Shown here: in pieces, positions 1-8,570 of the stretch
How positions within the stretch are numbered: the stretch's first letter is position 1
Layout of the letters: the number at the start of each line of letters is the position of its first letter
DNA from: Burkholderia sp052045245
GTDB lineage: Bacteria; Pseudomonadota; Gammaproteobacteria; Burkholderiales; Burkholderiaceae
Direction: 5' to 3'
Assembly (NCBI RefSeq): GCF_052045245.1
Contig: NZ_JBQEON010000001.1
Coordinates: forward strand, 186,001 to 250,000
Length of the DNA: 64,000 nucleotides
Notes under the pieces: model-generated
What the model saw: only the letters and a program-made list of their open reading frames with translations
Database searches by the model: none
Told to the model about the DNA's origin: nothing
Position numbers and translations under genes: made by a program

Positions 1-361
1 GCGCGACGCGCTCCGCGCGCTCGGCCGCCGACAGCTTGCGCACCGTCAACGGATACGCGACGTTCTGCTCGACCGTCAGGTGCGGGAACAGCGCGTAGTT
101 CTGGAACACCATGCCGATGTTGCGCTTGTGCGGCGGCACGGTATTCAGCAGCTCGCCGTCGAGGCGAATCTCGCCGCCCGTCGGAAACTCGAAGCCCGCC
201 AGCATCATCAGGCAGGTGGTCTTGCCCGAGCCGGACGGCCCGAGCAGCGTCAGGAATTCCCCTCGGTGGATGTCGAGGTCGAGCGATTTGACGACCAGCG
301 TCTCGCCGTCGTAGGTCTTCCGCACGCCGCGAAAGCTGACGATCACATCATCGGACTTCAT
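1..361 (-). CDS. ABC transporter ATP-binding protein, PotA-like (partial)
   Basis: The first 120 residues of an ABC transporter ATPase run off the left edge. It starts MKSDDVIVSF and has a Walker A motif GPSGSGKTT at about residues 38-46, and a Q-loop inside MVFQNYALFPHLTVEQN. The wording around the Q-loop is typical of the PotA/CysA-like group that energises spermidine/putrescine-type importers. The signature motif, Walker B and the C-terminal TOBE domain lie outside the window, so the substrate is inferred only from this resemblance and from the divergent MocR-type regulator, a class often found next to amine or GABA genes. The start at 361 is the only ATG that fits the family N-terminus. 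Confidence 0.85.
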   Translation of the reverse strand, partial: MKSDDVIVSFRGVRKTYDGETLVVKSLDLDIHRGEFLTLLGPSGSGKTTCLMMLAGFEFPTGGEIRLDGELLNTVPPHKRNIGMVFQNYALFPHLTVEQNVAYPLTVRKLSAAERAERVA

Positions 362-400
362 CGTGGCTGTCCCCTTGCTGCGCGACAATCAATTTTGAGA

Positions 401-466
401 TGGACCCACTATACGGCGCGCACGGTTCTATACTAGGGAACCATTTCAATATTCCCAGTGGGACCA
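401..466. promoter_or_regulatory. Inverted repeat in the divergent promoter region, possible MocR operator
   Basis: TGGACCCACT (401-410) and AGTGGGACCA (457-466) form a 10-bp inverted repeat with one mismatch, 46 bp apart, between the ABC gene and the MocR gene. A second pair, CTATAC at 409-414 and 428-433, lies inside it. GntR/MocR regulators usually bind such paired half-sites in the divergent promoter. The repeat overlaps the first codons if the regulator starts at ATG 400, which argues for the later GTG start. Operator function is inferred. Confidence 0.4.
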
Positions 467-477
467 CTTTGGATACC

Positions 478-1992
478 GTGATCCTCGCCGACTGGCTCTC
501 CGCCCGTCTCGACCGCAGCTCGTCCGAGCCGATGTACCGGCAACTGCTGCAACAGATGCAGCAAGCCATCCTCACCGGGGAATTGGGGCCAGGCACGAAG
601 CTGCCGAGTTCGCGCACGCTGGCGGCCGACCTGTCGATCGCGCGCAATACCGTGCTCCACGTGTACGACCAGCTGACCGCCGAAGGCTACGTGCTGACCA
701 CGACCGGCAGCGGTACCTACGTGGCCGACACGCGCCCGGACGCCGCCGCGATTCGCGTGCCGGGCGCCGCATCGGCGTCGCCCGACGCCGGCACGGCACC
801 GCTGCCGGACGCGCAGGGCGGCCTGTCGGCGCGCGGCCGGCAACTGATCGAGCACGCGGGGGTGTCGCGGCGCCAGTGGGGCGCGTTCATGCCGGGCGTG
901 CCGGACGTATCGGAATTCCCGAGTCGCACGTGGAGCCGCCTGCAGGCGCGGCTGTGGAAGGAAGCGAATCCCGAGCTGCTGACCTACGCGCCGGGCGGCG
1001 GCTACCGGCCGCTGCGCCGCGCGCTCGCCGACTACCTGCGCGTCGCCCGCTCGGTCAAATGCTCGCCGGACCAGGTGATCATCACGACCGGCATCCACCA
1101 GTCGATCGACCTCGCGGTGCGGCTGCTGTCCGACATCGGCGATCGCGCGTGGGTCGAGGAGCCGTGCTACTGGGGCGTGCGCAGCGTGCTGCAGGCGACC
1201 GGCCTCACGCTCATGCCGGTGCCGGTCGACCAGGAAGGCCTCGACCCGAGCGCGGGCGACATGCAGCATCCGCCGCGGCTCGTGCTCGTCACGCCGTCGC
1301 ATCAGTATCCGCTCGGGATGGTGATGAGCCTCGCGCGGAGGCGGATGCTGCTCGAGTACGCACGTCAGCACCGCTGCTGGATCATCGAAGACGACTACGA
1401 CAGCGAATTCCGCTACGGCAGCCGCCCGCTCGCGTCGCTGCAAGGGCTCGACGACGGCGGCCGCGTGATCTACGTCGGCAGCCTCGGCAAGATGCTGTTT
1501 CCCGGCCTGCGGATGGGCTACATGGTCGTGCCCGAGCACCTGGTCGACACGTTCCGCACCGGGCTGTCGGAGCTGTATCGCGAGGGCCAGCTGATGCAGC
1601 AGGCGGTGCTCGCCGAGTTCATCATGGACGGGCACCTGACTTCGCACGTCAGGCGGATGCGCACGCTGTACGGCGAGCGCCGGCAACTGCTGATCGATGC
1701 GATCCATGCACGCTTCGGCGACGCACTGCCCGTGATGGGTGACGAGGCCGGCCTGCATCTCGTGCTCGGCCTGCCCGACACCTGCGACGATCGCGCGGTC
1801 ACGCAAAGCGCGTTCGACGCGGGCGTGATCGTGCGCCCGCTCACCAGCTACTACAGCAGCCTGGACACCGCGCGGCACGGGCTGCTGCTCGGCTATGCGT
1901 GCGTCGCGCACGAAAGCATCGGCCCCGCGTTCGACACGCTCGCGGCAACCATCGAGCAGCATCTGCCGCGGCACTTCACGCGCGCGGCATGA
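478..1992 (+). CDS. MocR/PdxR-like transcriptional regulator (GntR HTH plus aminotransferase domain)
   Basis: A GntR-family winged helix (starting near SSEPMYRQLL, with LPSSRTLAADLSIARNTV as the DNA-recognition part) is followed by a fold-type I aminotransferase-like domain. The PLP lysine is in SLGKML at about residue 338. This is the MocR/GabR/PdxR architecture: a PLP-binding, DNA-binding regulator with no net aminotransferase role. I place the start at GTG 478 (504 aa); an in-frame ATG at 400 would add 26 residues but would bury the inverted-repeat operator in coding sequence. The gene diverges from a polyamine-type ABC ATPase, which suggests it controls amine uptake or catabolism. That target is inference. 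Confidence 0.85.
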   Translation: MILADWLSARLDRSSSEPMYRQLLQQMQQAILTGELGPGTKLPSSRTLAADLSIARNTVLHVYDQLTAEGYVLTTTGSGTYVADTRPDAAAIRVPGAASASPDAGTAPLPDAQGGLSARGRQLIEHAGVSRRQWGAFMPGVPDVSEFPSRTWSRLQARLWKEANPELLTYAPGGGYRPLRRALADYLRVARSVKCSPDQVIITTGIHQSIDLAVRLLSDIGDRAWVEEPCYWGVRSVLQATGLTLMPVPVDQEGLDPSAGDMQHPPRLVLVTPSHQYPLGMVMSLARRRMLLEYARQHRCWIIEDDYDSEFRYGSRPLASLQGLDDGGRVIYVGSLGKMLFPGLRMGYMVVPEHLVDTFRTGLSELYREGQLMQQAVLAEFIMDGHLTSHVRRMRTLYGERRQLLIDAIHARFGDALPVMGDEAGLHLVLGLPDTCDDRAVTQSAFDAGVIVRPLTSYYSSLDTARHGLLLGYACVAHESIGPAFDTLAATIEQHLPRHFTRAA

Positions 1993-2001
1993 TCGCATGC
2001 G

Positions 2002-3042
2002 CTAGGGCGCGGCGGCGGCACCGCGGTCGAGCGACGCCGCACGCACCGCTTCGCCGGGCCTGGTGAACACGCGCTGACGCAGCGCCGCGATCCGCGCGTC
2101 GCGATCCTGCGAAGACAACCCGGCCGTGTCGATCTGCGCCCGCTGCGCCGCATAGTCCGCATAGCGGCTTTGCCACGATGCGTCGTCCCGCTGCATCTGC
2201 GCGACGCGCGCGGCGGCTTCGGGGCCGAGCGTCTGCGTCAGTTGCGCACGCATCGTGTCGGGCGTCACCCCGCGCTTCTGCAACTGATCGATCTGGTCGA
2301 TCGTGGCCCGCTGCCGCTCAGCCTTCTGTTGCGCCGCGCGTTCATCAGCCGGCATCTGCTGCGCGAGCGCCGCGAGCCGCTCCGCCTTCTGCGCGTCCGT
2401 CAACGTGCGGTCCTGCGCAATCTTCAACCGCGCGAGATCGTAGCGCTGCCGCCACTGTTCGGCGCCGAAGAACGGCTGGCTCCAGTCGCCGAGCGTCCGG
2501 TATGCGAGCGACGCGCGCTGGTCGAGCGCGAGCTGCAACGCACCGGGATCGGCCTTGTCGACCGCCCCGGCGTCGGGTAACTTCGCGAGCGCGTCGAGAT
2601 AGGCACGGTATCGATGCCAGATGTCGAGCGCCTCGGGTTGCGCCACCGTGCCGTCCAGCTGCGCGGCGATCTCGCGCACGACGAGCGCATCGAGCGCGGT
2701 CGCGCTCAGGTCGTTCTGCGCGGTCAGGCAGTAGTCGAGGAAATCGCGCACCGCGCGCGACTTCGCGAGATGGCCGCCGGCGTCGAGCGGCAGCCGCGGC
2801 GCAACGGAACCGGCCAGCGGCGACGGCAGGCCCGCGCTCGCCGGCAACGCGGCCTGCGGCGCGCCCGTCGCGACGCGCACGCCGTCGAGCACCGCCGCAT
2901 CGGCCGACGCGCGCGCGGCGTCGGCGCCGCGATGCGATGTCGCGCCGCTCCACACCGCGACGCCGGCGATCGCCGCCAGCCCCACCGCACCGTAGATCGC
3001 CACGCGCCGCGCGAGCGGCGCGCGTCCTTCACGTGCCGTCAT
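2002..3042 (-). CDS. lifO: Lipase-specific foldase (lipase chaperone)
   Basis: A 346-aa membrane-anchored steric chaperone. It has an N-terminal membrane anchor (about residues 13-33), an Ala/Pro-rich linker, then a charged helical domain rich in Q, R and A that wraps around the lipase. The conserved foldase motif appears as RDFLDYCLTA at residues 99-108. The gene follows the lipase gene by only 3 nt, the usual lipase-foldase operon of Burkholderia. It holds the secreted lipase in the periplasm so that it folds before type II secretion. The symbols limA, lipB and lif are also in use for this gene. Confidence 0.95.
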   Translation of the reverse strand: MTAREGRAPLARRVAIYGAVGLAAIAGVAVWSGATSHRGADAARASADAAVLDGVRVATGAPQAALPASAGLPSPLAGSVAPRLPLDAGGHLAKSRAVRDFLDYCLTAQNDLSATALDALVVREIAAQLDGTVAQPEALDIWHRYRAYLDALAKLPDAGAVDKADPGALQLALDQRASLAYRTLGDWSQPFFGAEQWRQRYDLARLKIAQDRTLTDAQKAERLAALAQQMPADERAAQQKAERQRATIDQIDQLQKRGVTPDTMRAQLTQTLGPEAAARVAQMQRDDASWQSRYADYAAQRAQIDTAGLSSQDRDARIAALRQRVFTRPGEAVRAASLDRGAAAAP

Positions 3043-3045
3043 CGA

Positions 3046-4140
3046 TCACACGCCCGCGAGCTTCAGCCGGTTCGCATGCGTGCGGATCACCGCGACCGGA
3101 TCGGCCGCGTACGCACCGCGCACGCCGAGCAACTGGTTGATCTCGTCGAGATGGTTCCACTTGTAATTCGTGCCCAGCACCTGCCCGTACAACGCGCTGC
3201 ACTTCGACACGAGCCCGTCGTTCTGTCCCGAGCCGCGATTGATCATCACCGTGCCGGTGCCGAGCAGCGCAAGCGTCGACGGGTCGAGCGCATTCGCCGG
3301 ATCGATCAGCGGGATCGTGCTGGTATCCGCCGCGCCCGTGACGCCGAATGCCGAGATCGTCGGCTGGATCGCCGTGCCGGCCCATGAATACAGCAGATGC
3401 GTATTGCCGCCGACGGTTTCGGTCGGCGCACCCGTCTGGCAACTGCCCGGCGCGCCGAGGCCGGCACTCGGATAGTTCTGGTTGTACGCGGCGGCCTGCG
3501 CGGTCGTCAGCGTCTTCAGCGCGGCGAGCGCGTCCTGGTTCGTATTGTTGTTGCTGCTCGTCAGGATGCCGAACACATTGACGAATGCAGCGATCACCGA
3601 CGACGACAGCCCGGTCGGATCGTAGGCCAGCACGCTCTGCACGAAGTCGGCGAATTCCGAGCCGCGATGCGGCGTGCCGATCGTCGTCACCGACGCGACG
3701 AGGTCGGGCGCGACGGCCGCGACATAGCGCGACGTGAGGCCGCCCTGGCTGTGGCCGATCAGGTTCACCTTGGTCGCACCGGTTGCGGCAAGCACGGTCT
3801 TCACGTAAGCGAGCAACTGTTCGCCGCGCCCGTTCGGACCGTCGTCGCTCTGGAATCCCGACAAGTTCGCGACGTAGACCGTCGCACCGTGCTGCTGCAG
3901 GTCCTCCTGGATGCCGTACCAGTACTCGAGCACGCCGGCGTACTTGTCGGTGCCGGTGAGCCCGTGCACGAGGATGATCGGATAACGCGTCGCCGCATAG
4001 TTGTCCGCGGGCGCGGTTGCCGCCATCGCCGCGTGCGTCGTCGCGAGCGTCATCACCGCGGTCGCCCCCGCCAACGACGCGACGCTCATCGCGCATGCCA
4101 CTGCCCCTGCCACCACCCTGGAACGCATCGATCTGGCCAT
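3046..4140 (-). CDS. lipA: Triacylglycerol lipase (Burkholderia cepacia lipase family I.2)
   Basis: A 364-aa preprotein, the usual length for this enzyme, closely resembling the well-known B. cepacia lipase. It has a long signal peptide (residues 1-44, ending AMAATAP) and a mature part of 320 residues. Visible features are the nucleophile elbow GHSQGG, the oxyanion-hole loop ILVHGLTGT, two cysteines for the single disulfide (GSCQTG and SKCSAL), and the catalytic His in KWNHLDEINQ. The start at 4140 follows a good Shine-Dalgarno, AGGAGA. Longer in-frame starts would precede the signal peptide. The product is exported by Sec, folded by the downstream foldase and secreted. Confidence 0.97.
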   Translation of the reverse strand: MARSMRSRVVAGAVACAMSVASLAGATAVMTLATTHAAMAATAPADNYAATRYPIILVHGLTGTDKYAGVLEYWYGIQEDLQQHGATVYVANLSGFQSDDGPNGRGEQLLAYVKTVLAATGATKVNLIGHSQGGLTSRYVAAVAPDLVASVTTIGTPHRGSEFADFVQSVLAYDPTGLSSSVIAAFVNVFGILTSSNNNTNQDALAALKTLTTAQAAAYNQNYPSAGLGAPGSCQTGAPTETVGGNTHLLYSWAGTAIQPTISAFGVTGAADTSTIPLIDPANALDPSTLALLGTGTVMINRGSGQNDGLVSKCSALYGQVLGTNYKWNHLDEINQLLGVRGAYAADPVAVIRTHANRLKLAGV

Positions 4141-4371
4141 GCATGTTCTCCTGATTATCGTGCTGCCGGTGCGAATGAGATCGGATCGACGCGCACGGCA
4201 CGTCGCGAACCCTCGCAGGCATCGTGTGCGTCGAATGCGGGAGTGAAGCACGAGCGGCGAACGTTTGCGCCCTGACTAGACACGGTTCTCTAATCGGTTG
4301 ACGCGCCCCACCCGTTCGGGCGGGGCCGCGTTCGTGCGCGCGCATGCTGCATCGCACATGCGCGTCGCGCG

Positions 4372-6501
4372 CTACAGCTTCGCGCTCACACGCACCCATG
4401 CGGTGCGCCCCGGCTCCCTCACCGGCGTGTTGGCCGGATAGCCGAAACCTGCGTTGCCGGCGAGGTTCAGGTGCTCGGCATAGGCCTTGTTCAGCACGTT
4501 GTCGACGCCGATCGAGATCTGCACCTGCTTGCTGACGTTGTACTGCGCATGCAGCGACAGCACGCCGAACCCGGCGCTCGGACCGAAGTCCTTGCCGACC
4601 ACGTTGCCCTCATTCAGTGCATCGCGATGCTGCGGCGCAACGACCCGCCACAGGCCGCCGGCCGACCATGCGCCGCGCGCGTATTCGAGCCCGAAGCGCG
4701 CCTCGAGCGGCGGCATCTGCGGCAATGGCTCGCCGCTCGTCGCGTTGCGCCCCCACGCATACGCGAGCGACGTCTCGACGCGCAGCGGCGCAACCGGCCG
4801 CCACGACACGCCGGCTTCGCCGCCCATGATCTGCGCGTTGACGTTGGTCGCCTGCGTGGTCGGGCCCATCATCCCGGCCGCGTAGTTGAACAGGATGTAG
4901 TCCTGTACATAGCCGGCATAGGCCGACACCCACGCATCGAACCGGTCGCTCCTGTATTGCGCGCCGAGGTCGAGCTGCGTGGTCCTTTCCGGCTGCACCG
5001 CCGAGAACGCGTTGATCGAACCGGCCGGCCCGCGCTTCGCGGAGAACAGCTCCCAGTAGTCGGGATAGCGTTGCGCATGGCCGATCCCCGCGTACCACGT
5101 GACCGGCAGCGACACGAGATCGCGCTCGTAGCGCACGAAGCCGCTCGGCAGCACGCGCGCGCGATCGTCGTCGAAGGTCGGATTCGGCTTGCTCGCCATC
5201 ATCCCGCGCGTCATCGCACGCTTGTCGCGCGCGCTCGCGTAGTCGATCCGCGCGCCGCCGATCACGCGCGACGCATCGCTCGCGTACCACGTCAGTTCGC
5301 CGAACGCGCCCGCGTTCCACATCGTCGCCTGCGCATCCCACGGCTGGTCGCCGTCGTTCTGCCGCCCCATCGCCGAACGCGTGTCGAGCCGGTTCGACTG
5401 CGCATCGACGCCGGTCACGAGCTTGAAATCGTCGCCGAAGCGGAACGTCGCCGCCGCCCGTGCGCCGAGCGTGCGGCGCCGCACCTCGGAGGCCATCCGC
5501 ATCGGCATGCTGCTGGTCGGGTCCGGTTGACGCAGCGTGGTGTTGTCCATCACGTGGTCGGCTTCGTTGTAGTACACGCGCGCCTCGATCCGATCGAGCA
5601 CGTCGCCGAGATGCCGCTTGTCGAACGACAGGCCGAACGTCTCGCGACGGAAATGCGCGCCGTCCATCCCGCGCCCTGCGTAGCGCGCATAACCGTCGCC
5701 GGTGCCCGCCGTCAGCTCGACGCGCGTGTGGTCGTCGGGCGTCCAGCCGAGCGCCGCGTCCGCATTCCACTTGTCCCATTGCGACGGCACGGTATTGCCG
5801 TTGCCGTCCTTGTAATCTTGCGCATGTGCATGGTTCGCGGTCACGCGGCCATAGACGTCCGGCGTGCCGGCCGTCACGTCGACGTTCTGGTCGTTGCGGC
5901 CGAACGACCCGCCGACCACGCTGCCCTCGAAGCGCATGCCGGGGCGCTCGAAACGCGGCGTCACGCGTTCGAACAGCACGGTGCCGGCCGATGCGCCGGG
6001 ACCGTACAGCACGGTCTGCGGGCCCTTCACGACGGTGACCTTGTCATAGCTTTCCGGTGCGATATACGAAGTCGGCGCGTCCATTCGGTTCGGGCACGCG
6101 CCGAGCGTCGGCAGCCCGTTCGCGAGAATGTTCAGCCGCGAACCGAACATCCCGCGCAGCACGGGGTCGCCATTGGTCCCGCCGCTGCGGATCGACGTGA
6201 AGCCGGGAATGGTCTTCAGGTAATCGGCGCCGTCGCTCGCCGGCAGCGGCTGGCGTGGCGTCTTCGGATCCGTGACGACGACGAGCGGCGTCGTCAGCGG
6301 CGACGCGACGACTTCGACGGGCGGCAGCAGCGCGGCCGTGTCGCCGGCCGGCGCACCGGCAGCACGTGCGGTCTCGGCCGCTGCGGCCGCGGTCATCGCG
6401 CTGACGGCCAGCGCGGGAACGGTGAGTGTCAGCATGCGCGGCACGCGCCGCGCACGGGAATGGCGCGACGCCCGCGGCGCGCGCAAGGAAAACATGGTCA
6501 T
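4372..6501 (-). CDS. oprC: TonB-dependent copper receptor, OprC family
   Basis: A 709-aa outer-membrane receptor. It has a signal sequence ending near residue 45, a plug domain (YLKTIPGFTSIRSGGTNGDP, then KVTVVKGPQTVLYGPGAS) and a beta-barrel ending in aromatic-rich RTAWVRVSAKL. Several Met- and His-containing stretches (MDGAHF, MPMRM, MTRGMM, AAGMMGP) fit copper binding. The plug contains GACPNRMD, a Cys/Met pair like the copper site of OprC. It is encoded downstream of a DUF2946 protein gene, the usual partner of OprC-type receptors. The start at 6501 or ATG 6495 cannot be decided from the sequence. Expression is probably repressed by copper, which is family knowledge and not visible here. 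Confidence 0.9.
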   Translation of the reverse strand: MTMFSLRAPRASRHSRARRVPRMLTLTVPALAVSAMTAAAAAETARAAGAPAGDTAALLPPVEVVASPLTTPLVVVTDPKTPRQPLPASDGADYLKTIPGFTSIRSGGTNGDPVLRGMFGSRLNILANGLPTLGACPNRMDAPTSYIAPESYDKVTVVKGPQTVLYGPGASAGTVLFERVTPRFERPGMRFEGSVVGGSFGRNDQNVDVTAGTPDVYGRVTANHAHAQDYKDGNGNTVPSQWDKWNADAALGWTPDDHTRVELTAGTGDGYARYAGRGMDGAHFRRETFGLSFDKRHLGDVLDRIEARVYYNEADHVMDNTTLRQPDPTSSMPMRMASEVRRRTLGARAAATFRFGDDFKLVTGVDAQSNRLDTRSAMGRQNDGDQPWDAQATMWNAGAFGELTWYASDASRVIGGARIDYASARDKRAMTRGMMASKPNPTFDDDRARVLPSGFVRYERDLVSLPVTWYAGIGHAQRYPDYWELFSAKRGPAGSINAFSAVQPERTTQLDLGAQYRSDRFDAWVSAYAGYVQDYILFNYAAGMMGPTTQATNVNAQIMGGEAGVSWRPVAPLRVETSLAYAWGRNATSGEPLPQMPPLEARFGLEYARGAWSAGGLWRVVAPQHRDALNEGNVVGKDFGPSAGFGVLSLHAQYNVSKQVQISIGVDNVLNKAYAEHLNLAGNAGFGYPANTPVREPGRTAWVRVSAKL

Positions 6502-6584
6502 GATCGAAAGCCCGAGTGACGCCCTCCACGCGGCCTCGACGGACCGCACGGATATCGGCGATGAAGGAAACGAAAAACGGCGCG

Positions 6585-6953
6585 TCAGGCGCGCTCGGGC
6601 GGTGCGCGCGGATACGCGCGCGGATAGCGGTCGGCACAGGGCGCGGCCGCATGCGGCGCGGCGGCGGAAACGGTAACGACGGGAACGAAAGCGAACGATG
6701 CGGCGGCCGGGGCGCCGATCGCCGGACTGTGCGCGAAGAAGCCGCAATAGCCGCACGCATCGAGATGCCGCGCGTGGTCGTGCGCGGCGCCTGCATCGGG
6801 CGCGCGGTGCGCGCCATGCTCTGCACTGCAGACAATCGCGTCGGGCGTGGCCGCCTGCGCGATGCGCCACTGCGACACCAGCGGCGCCGCGATCGCGAGC
6901 CAGATCGCGAACACGCCGAGCCAGGCGGTCAAGTGACGATGTCGGTGCAGCAT
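6585..6953 (-). CDS. DUF2946 family protein, copper-linked
   Basis: A 122-aa protein with an N-terminal hydrophobic segment (about residues 8-28), then a His-rich stretch (AHDHARHLDACGYCGFFAHSP) and a second hydrophobic stretch. The CxYCxFxAH signature and length match DUF2946 proteins, which recur beside TonB copper receptors. It lies 83 nt upstream of the receptor gene on the same strand, so the two probably form one operon. The Cys/His motif suggests metal handling in the periplasm or inner membrane. No enzymatic role is known. Confidence 0.85.
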   Translation of the reverse strand: MLHRHRHLTAWLGVFAIWLAIAAPLVSQWRIAQAATPDAIVCSAEHGAHRAPDAGAAHDHARHLDACGYCGFFAHSPAIGAPAAASFAFVPVVTVSAAAPHAAAPCADRYPRAYPRAPPERA

Positions 6954-7042
6954 GCGCGGCGATGCGTAAGCGGAATGTAAAAACAGCCGAGATGTTACCG
7001 AATGTTCGCCGCGATGGCCAGCCGCACATGACCGTAAACGAG

Positions 7043-7082
7043 CCAGGGGCGCATGGTTGTCAACGCAACCATACGCCCCTGG
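7043..7082. terminator. Large hairpin between the copper operon and cytochrome b561
   Basis: CCAGGGGCG at the left and CGCCCCTGG at the right, with ATGGTTG/CAACCAT continuing the stem inside, make a nearly perfect stem of about 16 bp with a short loop. It lies just beyond the cytochrome b561 stop codon and probably ends that transcript. There is no long T-run, so Rho-independent termination is only likely. Confidence 0.6.
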
Positions 7083-7112
7083 ATTGTCGTGCGCGACTTC
7101 AGCGTATTGCGA

Positions 7113-7649
7113 TCACGGCGCCATGCGGCGCAGCACGTCGTCGCGCCGGATGAAGTGATGGTAGAGCGCGGCCAGCGCGTGCAGGCCGATCACGAAGTAG
7201 AACGCATTGCCGATCAGTTCGTGCGCCTCCTTGATCACCCGCCCCAGCGCCTTGTCCGGGCCGAACAGCGTGAACGACACGCCGATCCAGTCGAGCGACA
7301 CGGGCTTGCCGCCCAGGTTGACCATCATGATGCCGAGCAGCGGCTGCGCGATGATGAACACGTACAGCGCAATATGCGCGAGCGTCGACAGCCACTTGAG
7401 CAGCGTTGCCTGCGGAATGGGTTGCGGCACGCGGCTGATCATCCGCCACAGCACCCGCAGCACGGACAGCACGAGCACGGACGTGCCGGCCAGCAAGTGC
7501 ACATTCATCCAGAACGCGCGGCTGTCGCTGCCTTTCGGCCCGCGAATCTCGATGGCCAGGTAGGCGAGCGCCACCATCAGGAAGACGATCCAGTGGAAGA
7601 AGATTGCCGGCGCGCTGTAGCGCGTCTGTTTCGCGAGGATGTTTTTCAT
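7113..7649 (-). CDS. Cytochrome b561
   Basis: A 178-aa four-helix membrane cytochrome. The hydrophobic segments are visible in order, with likely heme-ligand histidines in FFHWIVF (helix 1), NVHLLAG (helix 2) and the last helix (EAHELIG and IGLHALAALYHH). Length and order match the prokaryotic cytochrome b561 (CybB) family, di-heme quinol-reactive proteins of the inner membrane. The start at 7649 (MKNILAKQ) is chosen because upstream in-frame residues are not hydrophobic or conserved. It stands alone between two divergent or convergent units. Confidence 0.92.
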   Translation of the reverse strand: MKNILAKQTRYSAPAIFFHWIVFLMVALAYLAIEIRGPKGSDSRAFWMNVHLLAGTSVLVLSVLRVLWRMISRVPQPIPQATLLKWLSTLAHIALYVFIIAQPLLGIMMVNLGGKPVSLDWIGVSFTLFGPDKALGRVIKEAHELIGNAFYFVIGLHALAALYHHFIRRDDVLRRMAP

Positions 7650-7883
7650 GCGGTGTCTCGTGTATTTCTCGTGTGGGTTACGCGACCGGCACATGCCGCG
7701 GCTCGCCGGTGCCCGGCGCTGCCCCGATTGTAGCCTCACGAGCGACCGGTATTGCGCGACCGGATCAAATATCCGAAGAATCCGCCTCGCCCCGCCTCGC
7801 GGCCTCGTCATATGGAAAATCCGCATCGCGCGCGCCCGCGGCTGTGGCACGATGAAGTTTTCGTGCGACGTTGCGCGGGCATC

Positions 7884-8522
7884 ATGAGCAAAGCGTTCTT
7901 CGTTGCGGCCTACCGGCTGATCGCCGCGCTGCTCGCGGTGTCCATCACGCTGCACAGCGTCGCCGACTACTGGAGCTTGCCGACCTTCCGCCTCGGCAAC
8001 TACCTCAGCTACTTCACGCAACTGAGCAGCCTGTATGCAGCGGCCATGCTGGTCGCGGGGCTGTCGCGCATCACGCGCCGCGGCTCGGCCCGCTACGAAT
8101 CGATGCGCGGCGCCGCCGTGCTGTACATGCTGATCACCGCGATCGTCTACGAGTTGCTGCTCGCGCGGCTCGATGCGCTGCGCCACATCACCCCGGCCCT
8201 CAACAACTGGGTCCTGCACCGGATCGTGCCGCTCGTGGTGCTGTGCGACTGGCTCTATGTGGAGCCGCGCTCGCCGATTCCGCGGCGCAGCGCGTTCGCG
8301 TGGCTCGCTTTTCCGGTCGTCTATCTCGGCTATACGCTCGTGCGCGGCGCGGTGGAGAACTGGTATCCCTACCCGTTCGTCGATCCGCGGCCGCACGGCT
8401 ATCTACCGGTCGCGATCCAGTGTTCGCTGATCGCACTCGGCGCAGCGGGGCTCGCGCTGGCCATTCGCTGGCTCGGCAATCATGCGAGGCAGCCTGACAC
8501 CGCGGAGCTCAAGGAAGGTTGA
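7884..8522 (+). CDS. Pr6Pr-like integral membrane protein
   Basis: A 212-aa protein made almost entirely of six hydrophobic segments, with conserved features of the Pr6Pr (FAR-17a/AIG1-like) family: NYLSYFTQLSS near the first loop, and HRIVPLVVLCDW and ENWYPYPFVDP near the fourth and fifth helices. Function in bacteria is unknown. Some eukaryotic homologues are lipid hydrolases, but I do not transfer that role. The start at ATG 7884 gives a membrane segment at residues 5-25. It diverges from cytochrome b561 and converges with the NlpD-like gene. Confidence 0.75.
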   Translation: MSKAFFVAAYRLIAALLAVSITLHSVADYWSLPTFRLGNYLSYFTQLSSLYAAAMLVAGLSRITRRGSARYESMRGAAVLYMLITAIVYELLLARLDALRHITPALNNWVLHRIVPLVVLCDWLYVEPRSPIPRRSAFAWLAFPVVYLGYTLVRGAVENWYPYPFVDPRPHGYLPVAIQCSLIALGAAGLALAIRWLGNHARQPDTAELKEG

Positions 8523-8570
8523 AGGCGGGAACGTGTGCGCCGCGCGGCGCACACGTTGTCACGCGGCGCG

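Noticed and set aside
433..1998. 521-codon frame opposite the MocR gene
   Set aside because: No motifs; the + strand frame has HTH and PLP-lysine motifs.
4308..4327. GC-rich stem between the lipase and copper receptor genes as a terminator
   Set aside because: Stem exists but lacks a T-run and has a G-T pair; not listed as a feature.
4471..6519. 682-codon frame opposite the copper receptor
   Set aside because: Shadow; the minus strand has complete plug and barrel motifs.
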